A stretch of 64,000 bases of DNA, from the NCBI RefSeq assembly GCF_000384315.1, contig NZ_ARVW01000001.1, positions 8,601,001-8,665,000 on the forward strand, in the 5' to 3' direction. Below the pieces are notes generated by a model. It was not told the DNA's origin, searched no databases, and saw nothing but the letters and a program-made list of their open reading frames with translations. The stretch comes from Amycolatopsis nigrescens CSC17Ta-90. GTDB lineage: Bacteria; Actinomycetota; Actinomycetes; Mycobacteriales; Pseudonocardiaceae. This document shows positions 8,701 through 16,813 of the stretch, in pieces; position 1 is the stretch's first letter; each line of letters opens with the position of its first letter. The position numbers and the translations under genes were made by a program.

Positions 8701-9264
8701 TCATCGCCTCGTCTCGTATCGGGTCAGCACCACACCGCCGGAAAACGTCCGCGTCTCCACGAGATTCAGGTTCACCCAGCTGTCCAGCGCGGTGAAGAAC
8801 GGCGTGCCGCCGCCCACCAGGACCGGGCAGGTGGCGATCGCGTATTCGTCGATCAGCCCGGCCCGCATGGCCGCCCCGGCGAGCGTCGCGCCGCCGATGC
8901 CCATCGGGCCGCCGTCCCCGGCCCTGAGCCGGGTGATCTCGGTAACCGCGTCGCCGGTGACCAGGCGGGTGTTCCAGTCGACCTTGTCGATCGTCGAGGA
9001 GAACACCACCTTCGGCGTGTCCCGCCAGTTCCGCGCGAACTCGATCTCCGCCGGAGTGGCGTTGGGCTGCTGATCGCCGGTCGGCCAGTAGGAGCTCATC
9101 GTCTCCCACAGCTTGCGCCCGTACAGCGACAGGCCGCTCGCCAGCTCGTGGTCGAGCCACCACTGGAACAGTTCGTCGCTCGGCACGCTCCAGCCGATGT
9201 CGTCGCCGGGTGCGGCGATGTAGCCGTCCAGGGTCACGTTCATGCCGAAGATCAGTTTTCGCAT
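8701..9264 (-). CDS. RibD C-terminal/dihydrofolate-reductase-like protein
   Basis: A 187-residue protein of the DHFR/RibD_C superfamily: N-terminal strand MRKLIFGMNVTLDGYIA, central SLYGRKLWETM, and the GIGGATLAG nucleotide-binding turn. These small stand-alone proteins are NADPH-dependent reductases of unknown physiological substrate. The start at 9264 is set by the conserved N-terminal strand; longer readings would add residues without similarity. It converges on the ECF sigma gene. Confidence 0.85.
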   Translation of the reverse strand: MRKLIFGMNVTLDGYIAAPGDDIGWSVPSDELFQWWLDHELASGLSLYGRKLWETMSSYWPTGDQQPNATPAEIEFARNWRDTPKVVFSSTIDKVDWNTRLVTGDAVTEITRLRAGDGGPMGIGGATLAGAAMRAGLIDEYAIATCPVLVGGGTPFFTALDSWVNLNLVETRTFSGGVVLTRYETRR

Positions 9265-9510
9265 GGCGGCAGCCTTCCGTGAGTCGGTCTCACACGTACA
9301 GACGGCCGCGGCGCGAAAACCTAATCGGTGCGCGATCTGCGTCCGCAGGTAGTTCTCGCGTTCCAGGCCGAGAACGTGTTTGAGAAGATCAACTTGCAGG
9401 CAGTCCGCTACCGAGGACGCCTCGGCACCCACGTCCTGCCTCGGCGTCGCTTCCGTGGTCCGTACTCGCCGTTTGCCGGCGCGGCCCACTACCTTGTGGT
9501 ACTTTGTACT
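9265..9510. other. intergenic stretch without a recognisable gene
   Basis: Between the divergent RibD-like and PadR genes. A minus-strand frame reads LLKHVLGLERENYLRTQIAH, which looks protein-like, but it has no start codon with a ribosome binding site and no identified family; it may be a gene fragment. Confidence 0.3.
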
Positions 9511-9533
9511 AGTACTCGGTACCACCGAGTACT
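9511..9533. promoter_or_regulatory. perfect palindrome, likely PadR operator
   Basis: AGTACTCGGT and ACCGAGTACT form perfect 10-bp arms around ACC, 20 nt upstream of the PadR start codon. PadR proteins typically autoregulate through such dyads, so this site probably controls the four-gene operon that follows. Confidence 0.65.
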
Positions 9534-9553
9534 CAGGCGGAAGAGGAACCACG

Positions 9554-9880
9554 ATGGACGACCTGACGGAGATGCTGAAGGGCACGCTCGAGGGCTGCGT
9601 GCTGGAAATCATCGGCGGTGAGGAGACCTACGGGTACGCCATCACGCGCCGGCTGAACGAACTCGGCTTCGCCGACGTCGTCGAGGGGACGGTTTACACC
9701 ATCCTGCTGCGGCTGGAGAAGAACGGGCTCGTCCAGGTGACGAAACGACCGTCCGGGCAGGGTCCGCCGCGCAAGTTCTACGCGCTCAACGACGCGGGAC
9801 GCGCAGAACTCGCGACGTTCTGGGCGAAATGGGCGTACATCACGGCACGGATCGACAAGCTGAAGGAGGGCGGGAGATGA
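9554..9880 (+). CDS. PadR family transcriptional regulator
   Basis: A 108-residue PadR winged-helix protein (MLKGTLEGCVLEIIGGEETY then GYAITRRL, with VVEGTVYTILLRLEKNGLV as recognition helix and wing). It is the short PadR-s1 type. AAGAGGAACC precedes the ATG. Its TGA overlaps the next start (ATGA), so it is cotranslated with two DUF1048 genes, an arrangement common in actinomycetes and Firmicutes. Confidence 0.92.
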   Translation: MDDLTEMLKGTLEGCVLEIIGGEETYGYAITRRLNELGFADVVEGTVYTILLRLEKNGLVQVTKRPSGQGPPRKFYALNDAGRAELATFWAKWAYITARIDKLKEGGR

Positions 9881-10233
9881 ACTTCTGGGAGACCATCACC
9901 GGCAGCGATCTCACCAGGGAGTACAAGGCGTTCGAAGCCAGGGCCGGGGCCTTGCCGGCGGACTACCGGGCGGCCTGGGAAGAGATCAAAGGGCATCTTT
10001 CGCCCTACTCGGACTTCACCGGTCGGAACCTGATGCCGATTCTCGACGGCGCGCTGGGGCTGCTCGAAGAGACGGCGTCCGACGGGCAGAGCCTGCACGA
10101 GGTGCTGGGTGGCGACATCAAGGGCTTCTGCGCGGCGCTGGCCGGTGAGCAAGGGGGCCGCAGCGTTCGCGACCGGTGGCGCGAGCAGTTGAACAGGAAC
10201 GTGGCAAGGAAACTGGGCCAGCTAGGAGGCTGA
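9877..10233 (+). CDS. DUF1048 family protein
   Basis: A 118-residue alpha-helical cytoplasmic protein with the DUF1048 pattern: ADYRAAWEEIKGHL near residues 29-42, and a C-terminal half predicted as a helical hairpin ending KLGQLGG. DUF1048 proteins are almost always encoded beside PadR regulators; their biochemical role is not known. The start codon overlaps the PadR stop by 4 nt. Confidence 0.85.
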   Translation: MNFWETITGSDLTREYKAFEARAGALPADYRAAWEEIKGHLSPYSDFTGRNLMPILDGALGLLEETASDGQSLHEVLGGDIKGFCAALAGEQGGRSVRDRWREQLNRNVARKLGQLGG

Positions 10234-10234
10234 C

Positions 10235-10567
10235 GTGGGTATCCACGACATCATCGAGGGCAAGAAGCAGTGGCGGGCGCACCTGGCGCGGGTCAAGGCG
10301 CTCCCGCCGGATTACCAGATCGTCTACAAGGAGATTCAGCGGTACCTGTTCAAAGTCGGGCCGGTCGACCTGCTCGACGGGCCGCTGCTTTCGGGGATCG
10401 TCGAGTTCTTCGAAGAGGGCGTCGTGGCCGGCAAAGGCGTCCTGGAACTCATCGGCGACGACGTCGCAGCCTTCTGCGACGACCTGATCAAAGACTCACC
10501 CACCCACGCGGACATCTACCAGGAATCCATCAAAGAAAGCCTGGCACGGCCGGAAAGTAAGGATTAG
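10235..10567 (+). CDS. second DUF1048 family protein
   Basis: A 110-residue paralogue of the preceding protein (compare LPPDYQIVYKEIQRYLF with LPADYRAAWEEIKGHL). The GTG start is only 1 nt past the previous stop and follows AGGAGG at 10224-10229. Two adjacent DUF1048 copies may form a heterodimer. Function unknown. Confidence 0.85.
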   Translation: MGIHDIIEGKKQWRAHLARVKALPPDYQIVYKEIQRYLFKVGPVDLLDGPLLSGIVEFFEEGVVAGKGVLELIGDDVAAFCDDLIKDSPTHADIYQESIKESLARPESKD

Positions 10568-10570
10568 AGC

Positions 10571-11923
10571 ATGGCAGGCACGACAGGCGGGACACCCGAA
10601 CAGGGACACGTTGGGCGCCGGACCGTGTTGAAGGGCGTTGCCGTGGCCGGCGCGCTCGCCGGCCTCGCCGGCCACGGCAACGCTTCCGCGAGCAGTGGTG
10701 GCGATGCCGAGCACGGTGTCGAGCACGGCTGGGGGAAGGTCGCCGACGCGTTCCGCGCGAACTTCGAGGGAAAGCCCGGCGATCTCGGCGCGGCGTGCGG
10801 CGTCTACGTGGGCGGCCGTCCCGTCGTCAACCTGTGGCGCGGCGTCGCCGATCGCGGCGCGAACCGGCCGTGGCGCAAGGACACCGTCGTCCGGGTCGCG
10901 TCCGCGACGAAGGGCATGACCGCGATCTGCGCCCACCTACTGACGCAGCGCGGTCAGTTGGATCTGGACGCACCGGTGGCCCGGTACTGGCCGGAGTTCG
11001 GCGCAGCAGGCAAGGAGCGCATCCCGGTGCGTTGGCTGTTGTCGCACCAGGTGGGTCTGCCGGTCGTCGACGGGCCGCTGACGTTCGAGCAGGCATGCGC
11101 CTGGGACCCGGTCATCCGGGCGCTCGAGGCGCAGAAACCGCTGTGGCAGCCGGGTACGGAGCACATCTACCACGCCGTCACCTACGGCTTTCTGGTCGGA
11201 GAGGTCGTGCGCCGGATCACCGGCAAGTCACTCGGCACGTTCTTCGCCGACGAGGTCGCTCGTCCGCTCGGGCTGAGCGCTTGGATCGGGTTGCCGGAGA
11301 AACACGACCACCGGGTGGCGCGGGTCGAGTTCACCGCTCCGCTCCCCCTGGAAGAGTTCATCGATGCGATGATCAAATTGACCGGGCTCGATCCGGACAC
11401 GGTCACCGCCTGGATCACGTCCCTGTACTCGCCGGGCTCGGTCCTGGCCCGCGCCGGCGAACTCGGCGGCGCCCTGGACAACGCGACCGAGTACTACCGC
11501 ACGCGTGCCTGGCGCGCAGCGGAGTTCCCGGCCGCGAACGGAATCGCGGACGCGCGATCGCTGGCCCGAATGTATGCCGCCACGGTGAGCACCGTCGACG
11601 GGGTGCGGCTGCTGAATCCGGCGACGGTCAAGAAAGCGGCGGTCGTCCACACGGACAAGACGAAGATGCACGGACTGCCACCCGGGCTGAACCTCCCGGC
11701 TGACCGTTCCTTCTACATGTCGCTCGGGTTCATGCGAGCCGCCCCACCGACCCCGATGCTCGGGCCGGGATCGTTCGGCCACCCGGGCTCCGGCGGAGCG
11801 ATCGGCTTCGCCGACCCCGACACCGGTGTCGGCTTCGGCTACGTCACCAACCTCTGGAACCTCCGGCCCGACGACCCGCGGGCGGACAACCTGATCAAGG
11901 CCGTCCGATCCTGCCTCGGATGA
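10571..11923 (+). CDS. serine hydrolase, beta-lactamase/EstB family, Tat-exported
   Basis: A 450-residue penicillin-binding-protein-like hydrolase. The N-terminus has a twin-arginine motif (GRRTVLKGVAVAG) followed by a hydrophobic stretch. The catalytic S-x-x-K is SATK (Ser 111, Lys 114), and a second conserved block is IYHAVTYGFLVGEVVRRITG. Members of this family hydrolyse small esters rather than beta-lactams in most tested cases. It begins 3 nt after the DUF1048 gene and is in the PadR operon. A cytoplasmic-type relative is at 52266-53396. Confidence 0.88.
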   Translation: MAGTTGGTPEQGHVGRRTVLKGVAVAGALAGLAGHGNASASSGGDAEHGVEHGWGKVADAFRANFEGKPGDLGAACGVYVGGRPVVNLWRGVADRGANRPWRKDTVVRVASATKGMTAICAHLLTQRGQLDLDAPVARYWPEFGAAGKERIPVRWLLSHQVGLPVVDGPLTFEQACAWDPVIRALEAQKPLWQPGTEHIYHAVTYGFLVGEVVRRITGKSLGTFFADEVARPLGLSAWIGLPEKHDHRVARVEFTAPLPLEEFIDAMIKLTGLDPDTVTAWITSLYSPGSVLARAGELGGALDNATEYYRTRAWRAAEFPAANGIADARSLARMYAATVSTVDGVRLLNPATVKKAAVVHTDKTKMHGLPPGLNLPADRSFYMSLGFMRAAPPTPMLGPGSFGHPGSGGAIGFADPDTGVGFGYVTNLWNLRPDDPRADNLIKAVRSCLG

Positions 11924-11956
11924 CACTGGGATGACTGGCAATCCACCACGGCGCGA

Positions 11957-12409
11957 TCACCGGCCACGCTGGGCGTGCCACCGGTCGATGACAGCGGGGA
12001 GTTCGGCCATCAGGTAGGTGTAGAAGTCGCGCATCTCGGCGAGACGGCGACCGGGGATGCTGTCGTCGCCGACGGCCTCGATGCCCTCGTTCGCCGCGTC
12101 CTGCATGACCTTGACGGTCTCGTTCTGGCTGGACATCAGGATCGCCCAGGCACCGTCCCGGAACCGGAAGTGCTCCCGCCGGCTCCCCGGGGCGGGTACC
12201 CGCTCGATCAGTCCCACCGAGATCAAGGACTTGACCGCGGTGGAAACGGTTCCCGGGCTGATGGTGAGCCGCTCAGCCAACTCGCCCGCCGTCACCGTCT
12301 CCTGCTCCGCGAACAGCAGCGCGCACATCACCCGCGCGGTCATCCGCTGCATGCCACCGCTGGTCAGGGTCAGCGCGAGCCGCTCCGCCGCTTCCATCGG
12401 GTCGCCCAT
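11957..12409 (-). CDS. MarR/GbsR-like transcriptional regulator
   Basis: A 150-residue winged-helix protein with ERLTISPGTVSTAVKSLISV as recognition region and GSRREHFRFRDGAW as wing. The GbsR-like variant is typical next to drug or osmolyte ABC transporters. ATG 12409 is preferred over ATG 12424 because GGAAGGAGATCGA lies between them. It is divergent from the ABC exporter genes, which it likely represses; the 80-bp spacer is AT-richer than its surroundings. Confidence 0.88.
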   Translation of the reverse strand: MGDPMEAAERLALTLTSGGMQRMTARVMCALLFAEQETVTAGELAERLTISPGTVSTAVKSLISVGLIERVPAPGSRREHFRFRDGAWAILMSSQNETVKVMQDAANEGIEAVGDDSIPGRRLAEMRDFYTYLMAELPAVIDRWHAQRGR

Positions 12410-12424
12410 TCGATCTCCTTCCAT

Positions 12425-12490
12425 GATCCCGACGCGATCTTAACACTCACGAATATTTGCAAAAGTGCGAAAACTCGATACCGTCAGAAC
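12425..12490. promoter_or_regulatory. divergent promoter region of MarR regulator and ABC exporter
   Basis: The spacer contains CGAATATTTGCAAAAG and GTGCGAAAAC, AT-rich elements with repeated TTTGC/GCGAAA half-sites in imperfect dyad arrangement. A MarR dimer could bind here and control both directions. No perfect palindrome is present. Confidence 0.35.
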
Positions 12491-13354
12491 ATGACCGTGA
12501 TCGAGGTGGACAACCTCACCTTCACCTACCCCGGCGGCGATGAACCGGCCGTGCGCGGGATGGGCTTCACCGTCGGCAGGGGCGAGATCTTCGGGTTCCT
12601 CGGGCCCAGCGGCGCGGGCAAGTCGACCACCCAGAAGATCCTGATCGGCCTGCTGACCGGCCACGGCGGCTCCGTGTCGGTGTGGGGCAGGGACCCGGTC
12701 GAGTGGGGGCAGGACTACTACCAGCGGGTCGGCGTGTCCTTCGAGCTGCCCAACCACTACCAGAAGCTGACCGCGCTGGAGAACCTGCGGTTTTTCGCCT
12801 CGCTGTACGGCGGGTCCACGCTGGACCCGATGGAGCTGCTCGACTCGGTCGGCCTGGCCGAGGACGCGAACACGCGTGTCGGGAAGTTCTCCAAGGGAAT
12901 GCAGATGCGGCTGGTGTTCATCCGAGCTCTGCTGCACGACCCGGACCTGTTGTTCCTGGACGAGCCGACCTCCGGGCTGGACCCGGTCAACGCTCGCAAG
13001 ATCAAGGACATCGTGCTGCGGGAGAAGGCCCGCGGGAAGACGATCTTCCTGACCACGCACGACATGGTCACCGCCGACCAGCTGTGCGACCGGGTGGCGT
13101 TCGTGGTCGACGGCCGGATCGTGGCGCTCGACTCCCCCAAGGAGCTGAAGGTCGCCCGCAGCCTGCGGCAGGTCCGCGTCGAGTACCGCTCCGGCGCGGA
13201 GACGTTGATCGGCAAGGACTTCCCGCTCGACGGGCTGGCCGGCAACCCCGACTTCCTCGCCCTGCTGCGCACCGAGCACGTCGAGACGATGCACAGCAAG
13301 GAAGCCACCCTGGACGACGTGTTCGTGGACACCACCGGACGGAGCCTGGCATGA
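12491..13354 (+). CDS. ABC exporter ATP-binding protein
   Basis: A 287-residue ABC ATPase: Walker A GPSGAGKST (about residues 38-46), ABC signature FSKGMQMRL, Walker B LLFLDEPTSGLDP and the switch His in LTTHD. The signature has SKG instead of SGG, common in ABC-2 exporters. It is followed with 4-nt overlap by two integral membrane genes. The three-gene set resembles the mycobacterial Rv2688c-Rv2687c-Rv2686c drug exporter; a role in drug or lipid export is inference. Confidence 0.92.
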   Translation: MTVIEVDNLTFTYPGGDEPAVRGMGFTVGRGEIFGFLGPSGAGKSTTQKILIGLLTGHGGSVSVWGRDPVEWGQDYYQRVGVSFELPNHYQKLTALENLRFFASLYGGSTLDPMELLDSVGLAEDANTRVGKFSKGMQMRLVFIRALLHDPDLLFLDEPTSGLDPVNARKIKDIVLREKARGKTIFLTTHDMVTADQLCDRVAFVVDGRIVALDSPKELKVARSLRQVRVEYRSGAETLIGKDFPLDGLAGNPDFLALLRTEHVETMHSKEATLDDVFVDTTGRSLA

Positions 13355-14061
13355 GGCGGCTGGCCGTGGCGCTGCGGCTGGAGATCACCTTGCAGCGGCG
13401 GTACAGGTTCCTGCACGCCGCGGTGTTCTCCGGTGTGCTGTGGCTCGCCCTGCTGCTACCGATGCCCGGCCACCTGCGCTCCACCGCGGAACCGTACGTC
13501 ATCCTCGGCGATCTGATGATCGTCGGATTCTTCTTCGTCGCCGGCGCGGTGTTCTTCGAGAAAGGCGAACGGACCCTCGACGCCGTCGTCACGACGCCCC
13601 TGCGGTTCCACGAGTACTTGGCGTCCAAAGTGCTCACACTGACCACGCTGTCCGTGCTGCTGGCGGTCTTCGTGGCGACCACGACCCACGGCGTGCGGTA
13701 CAACCTGCCACTGCTCGTGCTCGGCGCCGCGCTGGGCACGGTCCTGATGCTGCTGCTCGGTTTCCTCAGTGTCCTGCCGTTCAGCTCGGTGAGCGACTGG
13801 TTCATGCCCGCGGTGCTCCCGATCGCGTTATTCAACCTGCCGATCATCGGTTACTCCGGCCTGTGGGCAACTCCCTGGCTGTACCTCGTACCCACGTATG
13901 GGCCGTTGCAGTTCCTCGGCGCCGCCTTCGGCCAGGAGACGTTGTCCGCGTGGCAGGTCGTCTACGGCGTGCTGTACCCGGTGCTGTTCGCCGCCGGCAT
14001 GTGGTCACTGGCCAAGCGGATGTTCACCAGGTACCTGATCGCGAAGACCGGAGGTGCCTGA
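13351..14061 (+). CDS. ABC-2 type exporter membrane subunit
   Basis: A 236-residue protein with six predicted membrane segments (e.g. FSGVLWLALLLPMPG, LMIVGFFFVAGAVFF, LLVLGAALGTVLMLLLGF). The cytoplasmic loop EKGERTLDAVVTTPLRFHEY is the typical coupling element of ABC-2 permeases. Its ATG overlaps the ATPase stop (ATGA). Confidence 0.88.
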   Translation: MRRLAVALRLEITLQRRYRFLHAAVFSGVLWLALLLPMPGHLRSTAEPYVILGDLMIVGFFFVAGAVFFEKGERTLDAVVTTPLRFHEYLASKVLTLTTLSVLLAVFVATTTHGVRYNLPLLVLGAALGTVLMLLLGFLSVLPFSSVSDWFMPAVLPIALFNLPIIGYSGLWATPWLYLVPTYGPLQFLGAAFGQETLSAWQVVYGVLYPVLFAAGMWSLAKRMFTRYLIAKTGGA

Positions 14062-14062
14062 G

Positions 14063-14797
14063 ATGGCACGCGCTTTCGCCGCCTTCGGTCGCAACGATCT
14101 GCGCGGTGTCGGCCGGGATTCCTTGCTGACCGGGATGTTCCTCGCACCACTGGTGTGGATCGCCGCGGTTCGCTTCGGCACTCCACCGGTGACCCGGATG
14201 CTCGCCGAGGACTACCGGTTCGACCTCACGCCCTACTACCCGGTGCTCCTGGTCGGGTTCCTGCTGCTCACCAGCGCGATCATCGTCGGCGGCGTCACCG
14301 CACTGGTCGTGCTCGAGGAACGGGACGCGCACACCCTGACCGCGGTGCAGATCACCCCGGCCTCGCTGGGCCGCTACATCGGCTACCGCGCGATCGTCGC
14401 GATCGCCCTCACCACCGTGTACGTCGTCGCGACCATCATCGCCAGCGGCCTGCTGCCCGCGCGCCTGGTGCCCGCACTGATCCCGATCGGAGTGCTGACC
14501 GGCCTGTCCGCGCTCGTGATCGCGTTGGCGATCCTGGCGGTGGCGAAGAACAAGGTCGAAGGAATCGCGGCGATCCGGGCTATGGGCATCGTGGTCGCCG
14601 GCCTGCCGTTGCTGCCCGCGTTCATCGACTCGGACTGGCAGCTCGCCTTCGGTATCCTGCCCACCTACTGGCCCGCGCAAGCCTTCCTGACCGCCGACGA
14701 TGGCGGCACCTGGTGGCCCTACCTGCTCGGCGGTGCCGCCTATCAGGTGCTGCTCGCCTGGCCGCTGTACCGCCGGTTCATCCGGACCAGCACCTAG
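14063..14797 (+). CDS. second ABC-2 type exporter membrane subunit
   Basis: A 244-residue membrane protein with six segments and the same coupling feature (LEERDAHTLTAVQITPAS). It forms a heterodimeric permease with the preceding protein. ATG 14063 follows GGAGG; a GTG at 14054 overlapping the upstream gene is possible but has no spacing to a binding site. Confidence 0.86.
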   Translation: MARAFAAFGRNDLRGVGRDSLLTGMFLAPLVWIAAVRFGTPPVTRMLAEDYRFDLTPYYPVLLVGFLLLTSAIIVGGVTALVVLEERDAHTLTAVQITPASLGRYIGYRAIVAIALTTVYVVATIIASGLLPARLVPALIPIGVLTGLSALVIALAILAVAKNKVEGIAAIRAMGIVVAGLPLLPAFIDSDWQLAFGILPTYWPAQAFLTADDGGTWWPYLLGGAAYQVLLAWPLYRRFIRTST

Positions 14798-15010
14798 GTG
14801 AGCCACGAGCGAGTCGTCGGCCGAGCAATCGGCCACTGCCATCATGGGTGGACCTGTCCAATGTGGATGGTTGCTGGACGGAACCGCACGGGGTCACTGA
14901 CCTTGGCGGGGCGCTGGACGTTCCCCCGAATGGAGCCTTTTACGCTAGGGTTTACCGGCAGAAACTGACCGCTATCCCCATGGCGGAGGTCCCGGGAGCC
15001 GAGCGGAGGC

Positions 15011-16774
15011 ATGGTGCACGCTGGTGATTCAGTCGGTGGTCGCTACCGGCTGGAGGAAAGACTCGGCTCCGGGGGAATGGGGATAGTCTGGCGCGCCACC
15101 GACGAGGAACTTGGCCGGGCGGTCGCGGTCAAGCGTGCGCTGTCCGCGGACGGCGCACAGGACTCCCAGCGTGCCGGGCAGCTGCGGCGCGAAGCGAGAA
15201 TCGTGGCACGGGTGAACCACGCGAACGTGGTGACCCTGTACGACCTGGTGAACCACGACGGCGAGCTGTGGCTGGTGATGGAGTACGTTCCCGCCCGCAG
15301 CCTGGCCGAGCTCGGCGTACTGCCCCCGGACCGGGTGGCCTGGATCGGCACCCAAATCGCCAGCGCGCTGGAGGCGGTGCACGCCGCGGGCGTGGTGCAC
15401 CGCGATGTCAAGCCCAGCAATGTGCTGGTGACCGAAGACGGCAGGGCCAAGCTGAACGATTTCGGCATCTCGCGGGCGAACTACGGCGATGTGACCTTGT
15501 CGCACACCATCGCGATCGCCGGAACACCGGGCTACCTCGCTCCCGAGGTGGCCGCCGGCTTGGACGCTACGCCAGCATCGGATGTCTTCTCACTCGGCGC
15601 CACGCTGTTCGCGGCGGTCGAGGGGGTACCCCCGGTCGGCACCGCGGACAATCCGCTGGTGCTGATACGCCGCGCGACGAACGGCGAGATCGCCACGTCC
15701 CGCCGCGGCGGGACGCTGACCCCGGCCCTGTCCGCGCTGCTGCGCCCCAAGCCGGCGAAACGACCCGACTCTACCCAAGCAAAGAAGATCCTCGCCGACG
15801 CCGTCAGCCGCCCGAAACGCCCCGCCCGCCGCGGACCGGTCTTCACCGCCGCGGTGGTGGCGGCCATCGTGGTGCTGCTGGGCAGCACGGCGGGCTCCAC
15901 CCCGGCCGGACCGCAGCAGGCCCCGAGTGCATCCTTCACCGTCGGCGATCCCCGCACGGCCGACCCGTGTTCGGTGGCCAAACCAGCCGAACTGGCCCGA
16001 TTCGGGGAAACCGACCTGGACGCCGGCTACGGCAACTTCAACCAGTGCGCGGTAATCCTGCGGACCCATGCCGGCGCCAACGTCGATGTCATCGTGCAGC
16101 TGGACCCTTCGACCACCCGCCGCAACTTCCCGGGGGAGGTCGAGGAGCACGGGGCGCTCACGGTCATCCGCCATCTGCCCACCGACGTCGAATGCAGCCG
16201 GACGATCATGCTCGCCGACCAGACGCATGTCGTGCTCAGGGCAAGGGTGCAGCACCACGAACCGGCGGACCTGTGCACGATCGCGGACACGGCGACAGCC
16301 GGCGCACTGGCTGTGCTGTCCCGCGGCGATCTTCCCCGGCGGGTGGTCGCCCCGGACGCCACCTCACTGGAGCGGGTGGACGCCTGCGGTCTGGCCGATG
16401 CGGACACGCTCAGCCGATTCCCCGGCGTCGACGCGCTGCGTCCCGAAATCGGTTTCGGCCGGTGGGAATGCCGCTGGCACAGCACCACCAGTCCGGCCAC
16501 CCTCCTGGTCGTCTTCAAACGAAGCCCCCAGCTGACCGTCGAGGACGGCCAGCCGACCCGCTTCGGCGGCCGGGAGGCCTTCATCAAGGCGGGTGGCTAC
16601 GGGACCCGGTCGTGCGTCGCGCAGATCGTCCATCGCCGGTACTCCAACCTCAACACCAGCTCGCGGTTCGAACTGCTGCAGGTCGTGCTTCTCGGCTCGT
16701 TACCGCCGGAAGACCTGTGCCGGATGGTGAACGACATCGCGGAACCCACCGCCGCCAACCTGCCGCCTGCCTAG
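15011..16774 (+). CDS. membrane-anchored Ser/Thr protein kinase
   Basis: A 587-residue PknB-type kinase. Residues 11-260 hold the kinase domain: glycine loop LGSGGMGIVWRA, VAVK with Lys 41, catalytic HRDVKPSN (130-137), DFG (150-152) and APE (177-179). A single membrane helix spans about 277-295. The remaining ~290 residues are outside the cell and carry paired Cys-containing repeats (ADPCSVAKPAELARFG and VDACGLADADTLSRFP) like the DUF3558-type sensor of actinomycete lipoproteins, not PASTA repeats. GGAGG precedes ATG 15011. It is monocistronic, so its ligand and substrates are unknown. Confidence 0.9.
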   Translation: MVHAGDSVGGRYRLEERLGSGGMGIVWRATDEELGRAVAVKRALSADGAQDSQRAGQLRREARIVARVNHANVVTLYDLVNHDGELWLVMEYVPARSLAELGVLPPDRVAWIGTQIASALEAVHAAGVVHRDVKPSNVLVTEDGRAKLNDFGISRANYGDVTLSHTIAIAGTPGYLAPEVAAGLDATPASDVFSLGATLFAAVEGVPPVGTADNPLVLIRRATNGEIATSRRGGTLTPALSALLRPKPAKRPDSTQAKKILADAVSRPKRPARRGPVFTAAVVAAIVVLLGSTAGSTPAGPQQAPSASFTVGDPRTADPCSVAKPAELARFGETDLDAGYGNFNQCAVILRTHAGANVDVIVQLDPSTTRRNFPGEVEEHGALTVIRHLPTDVECSRTIMLADQTHVVLRARVQHHEPADLCTIADTATAGALAVLSRGDLPRRVVAPDATSLERVDACGLADADTLSRFPGVDALRPEIGFGRWECRWHSTTSPATLLVVFKRSPQLTVEDGQPTRFGGREAFIKAGGYGTRSCVAQIVHRRYSNLNTSSRFELLQVVLLGSLPPEDLCRMVNDIAEPTAANLPPA

Positions 16775-16813
16775 TCACGAGTGCTGCCAGTGCCATTCCT
16801 GGTACGCGGCCGT

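Noticed and set aside
10571..11923. Calling the two S-x-x-K hydrolases true beta-lactamases
   Set aside because: Their motifs fit the EstB-like esterase branch, and no KTG-type class A or C signature in the usual context was seen.
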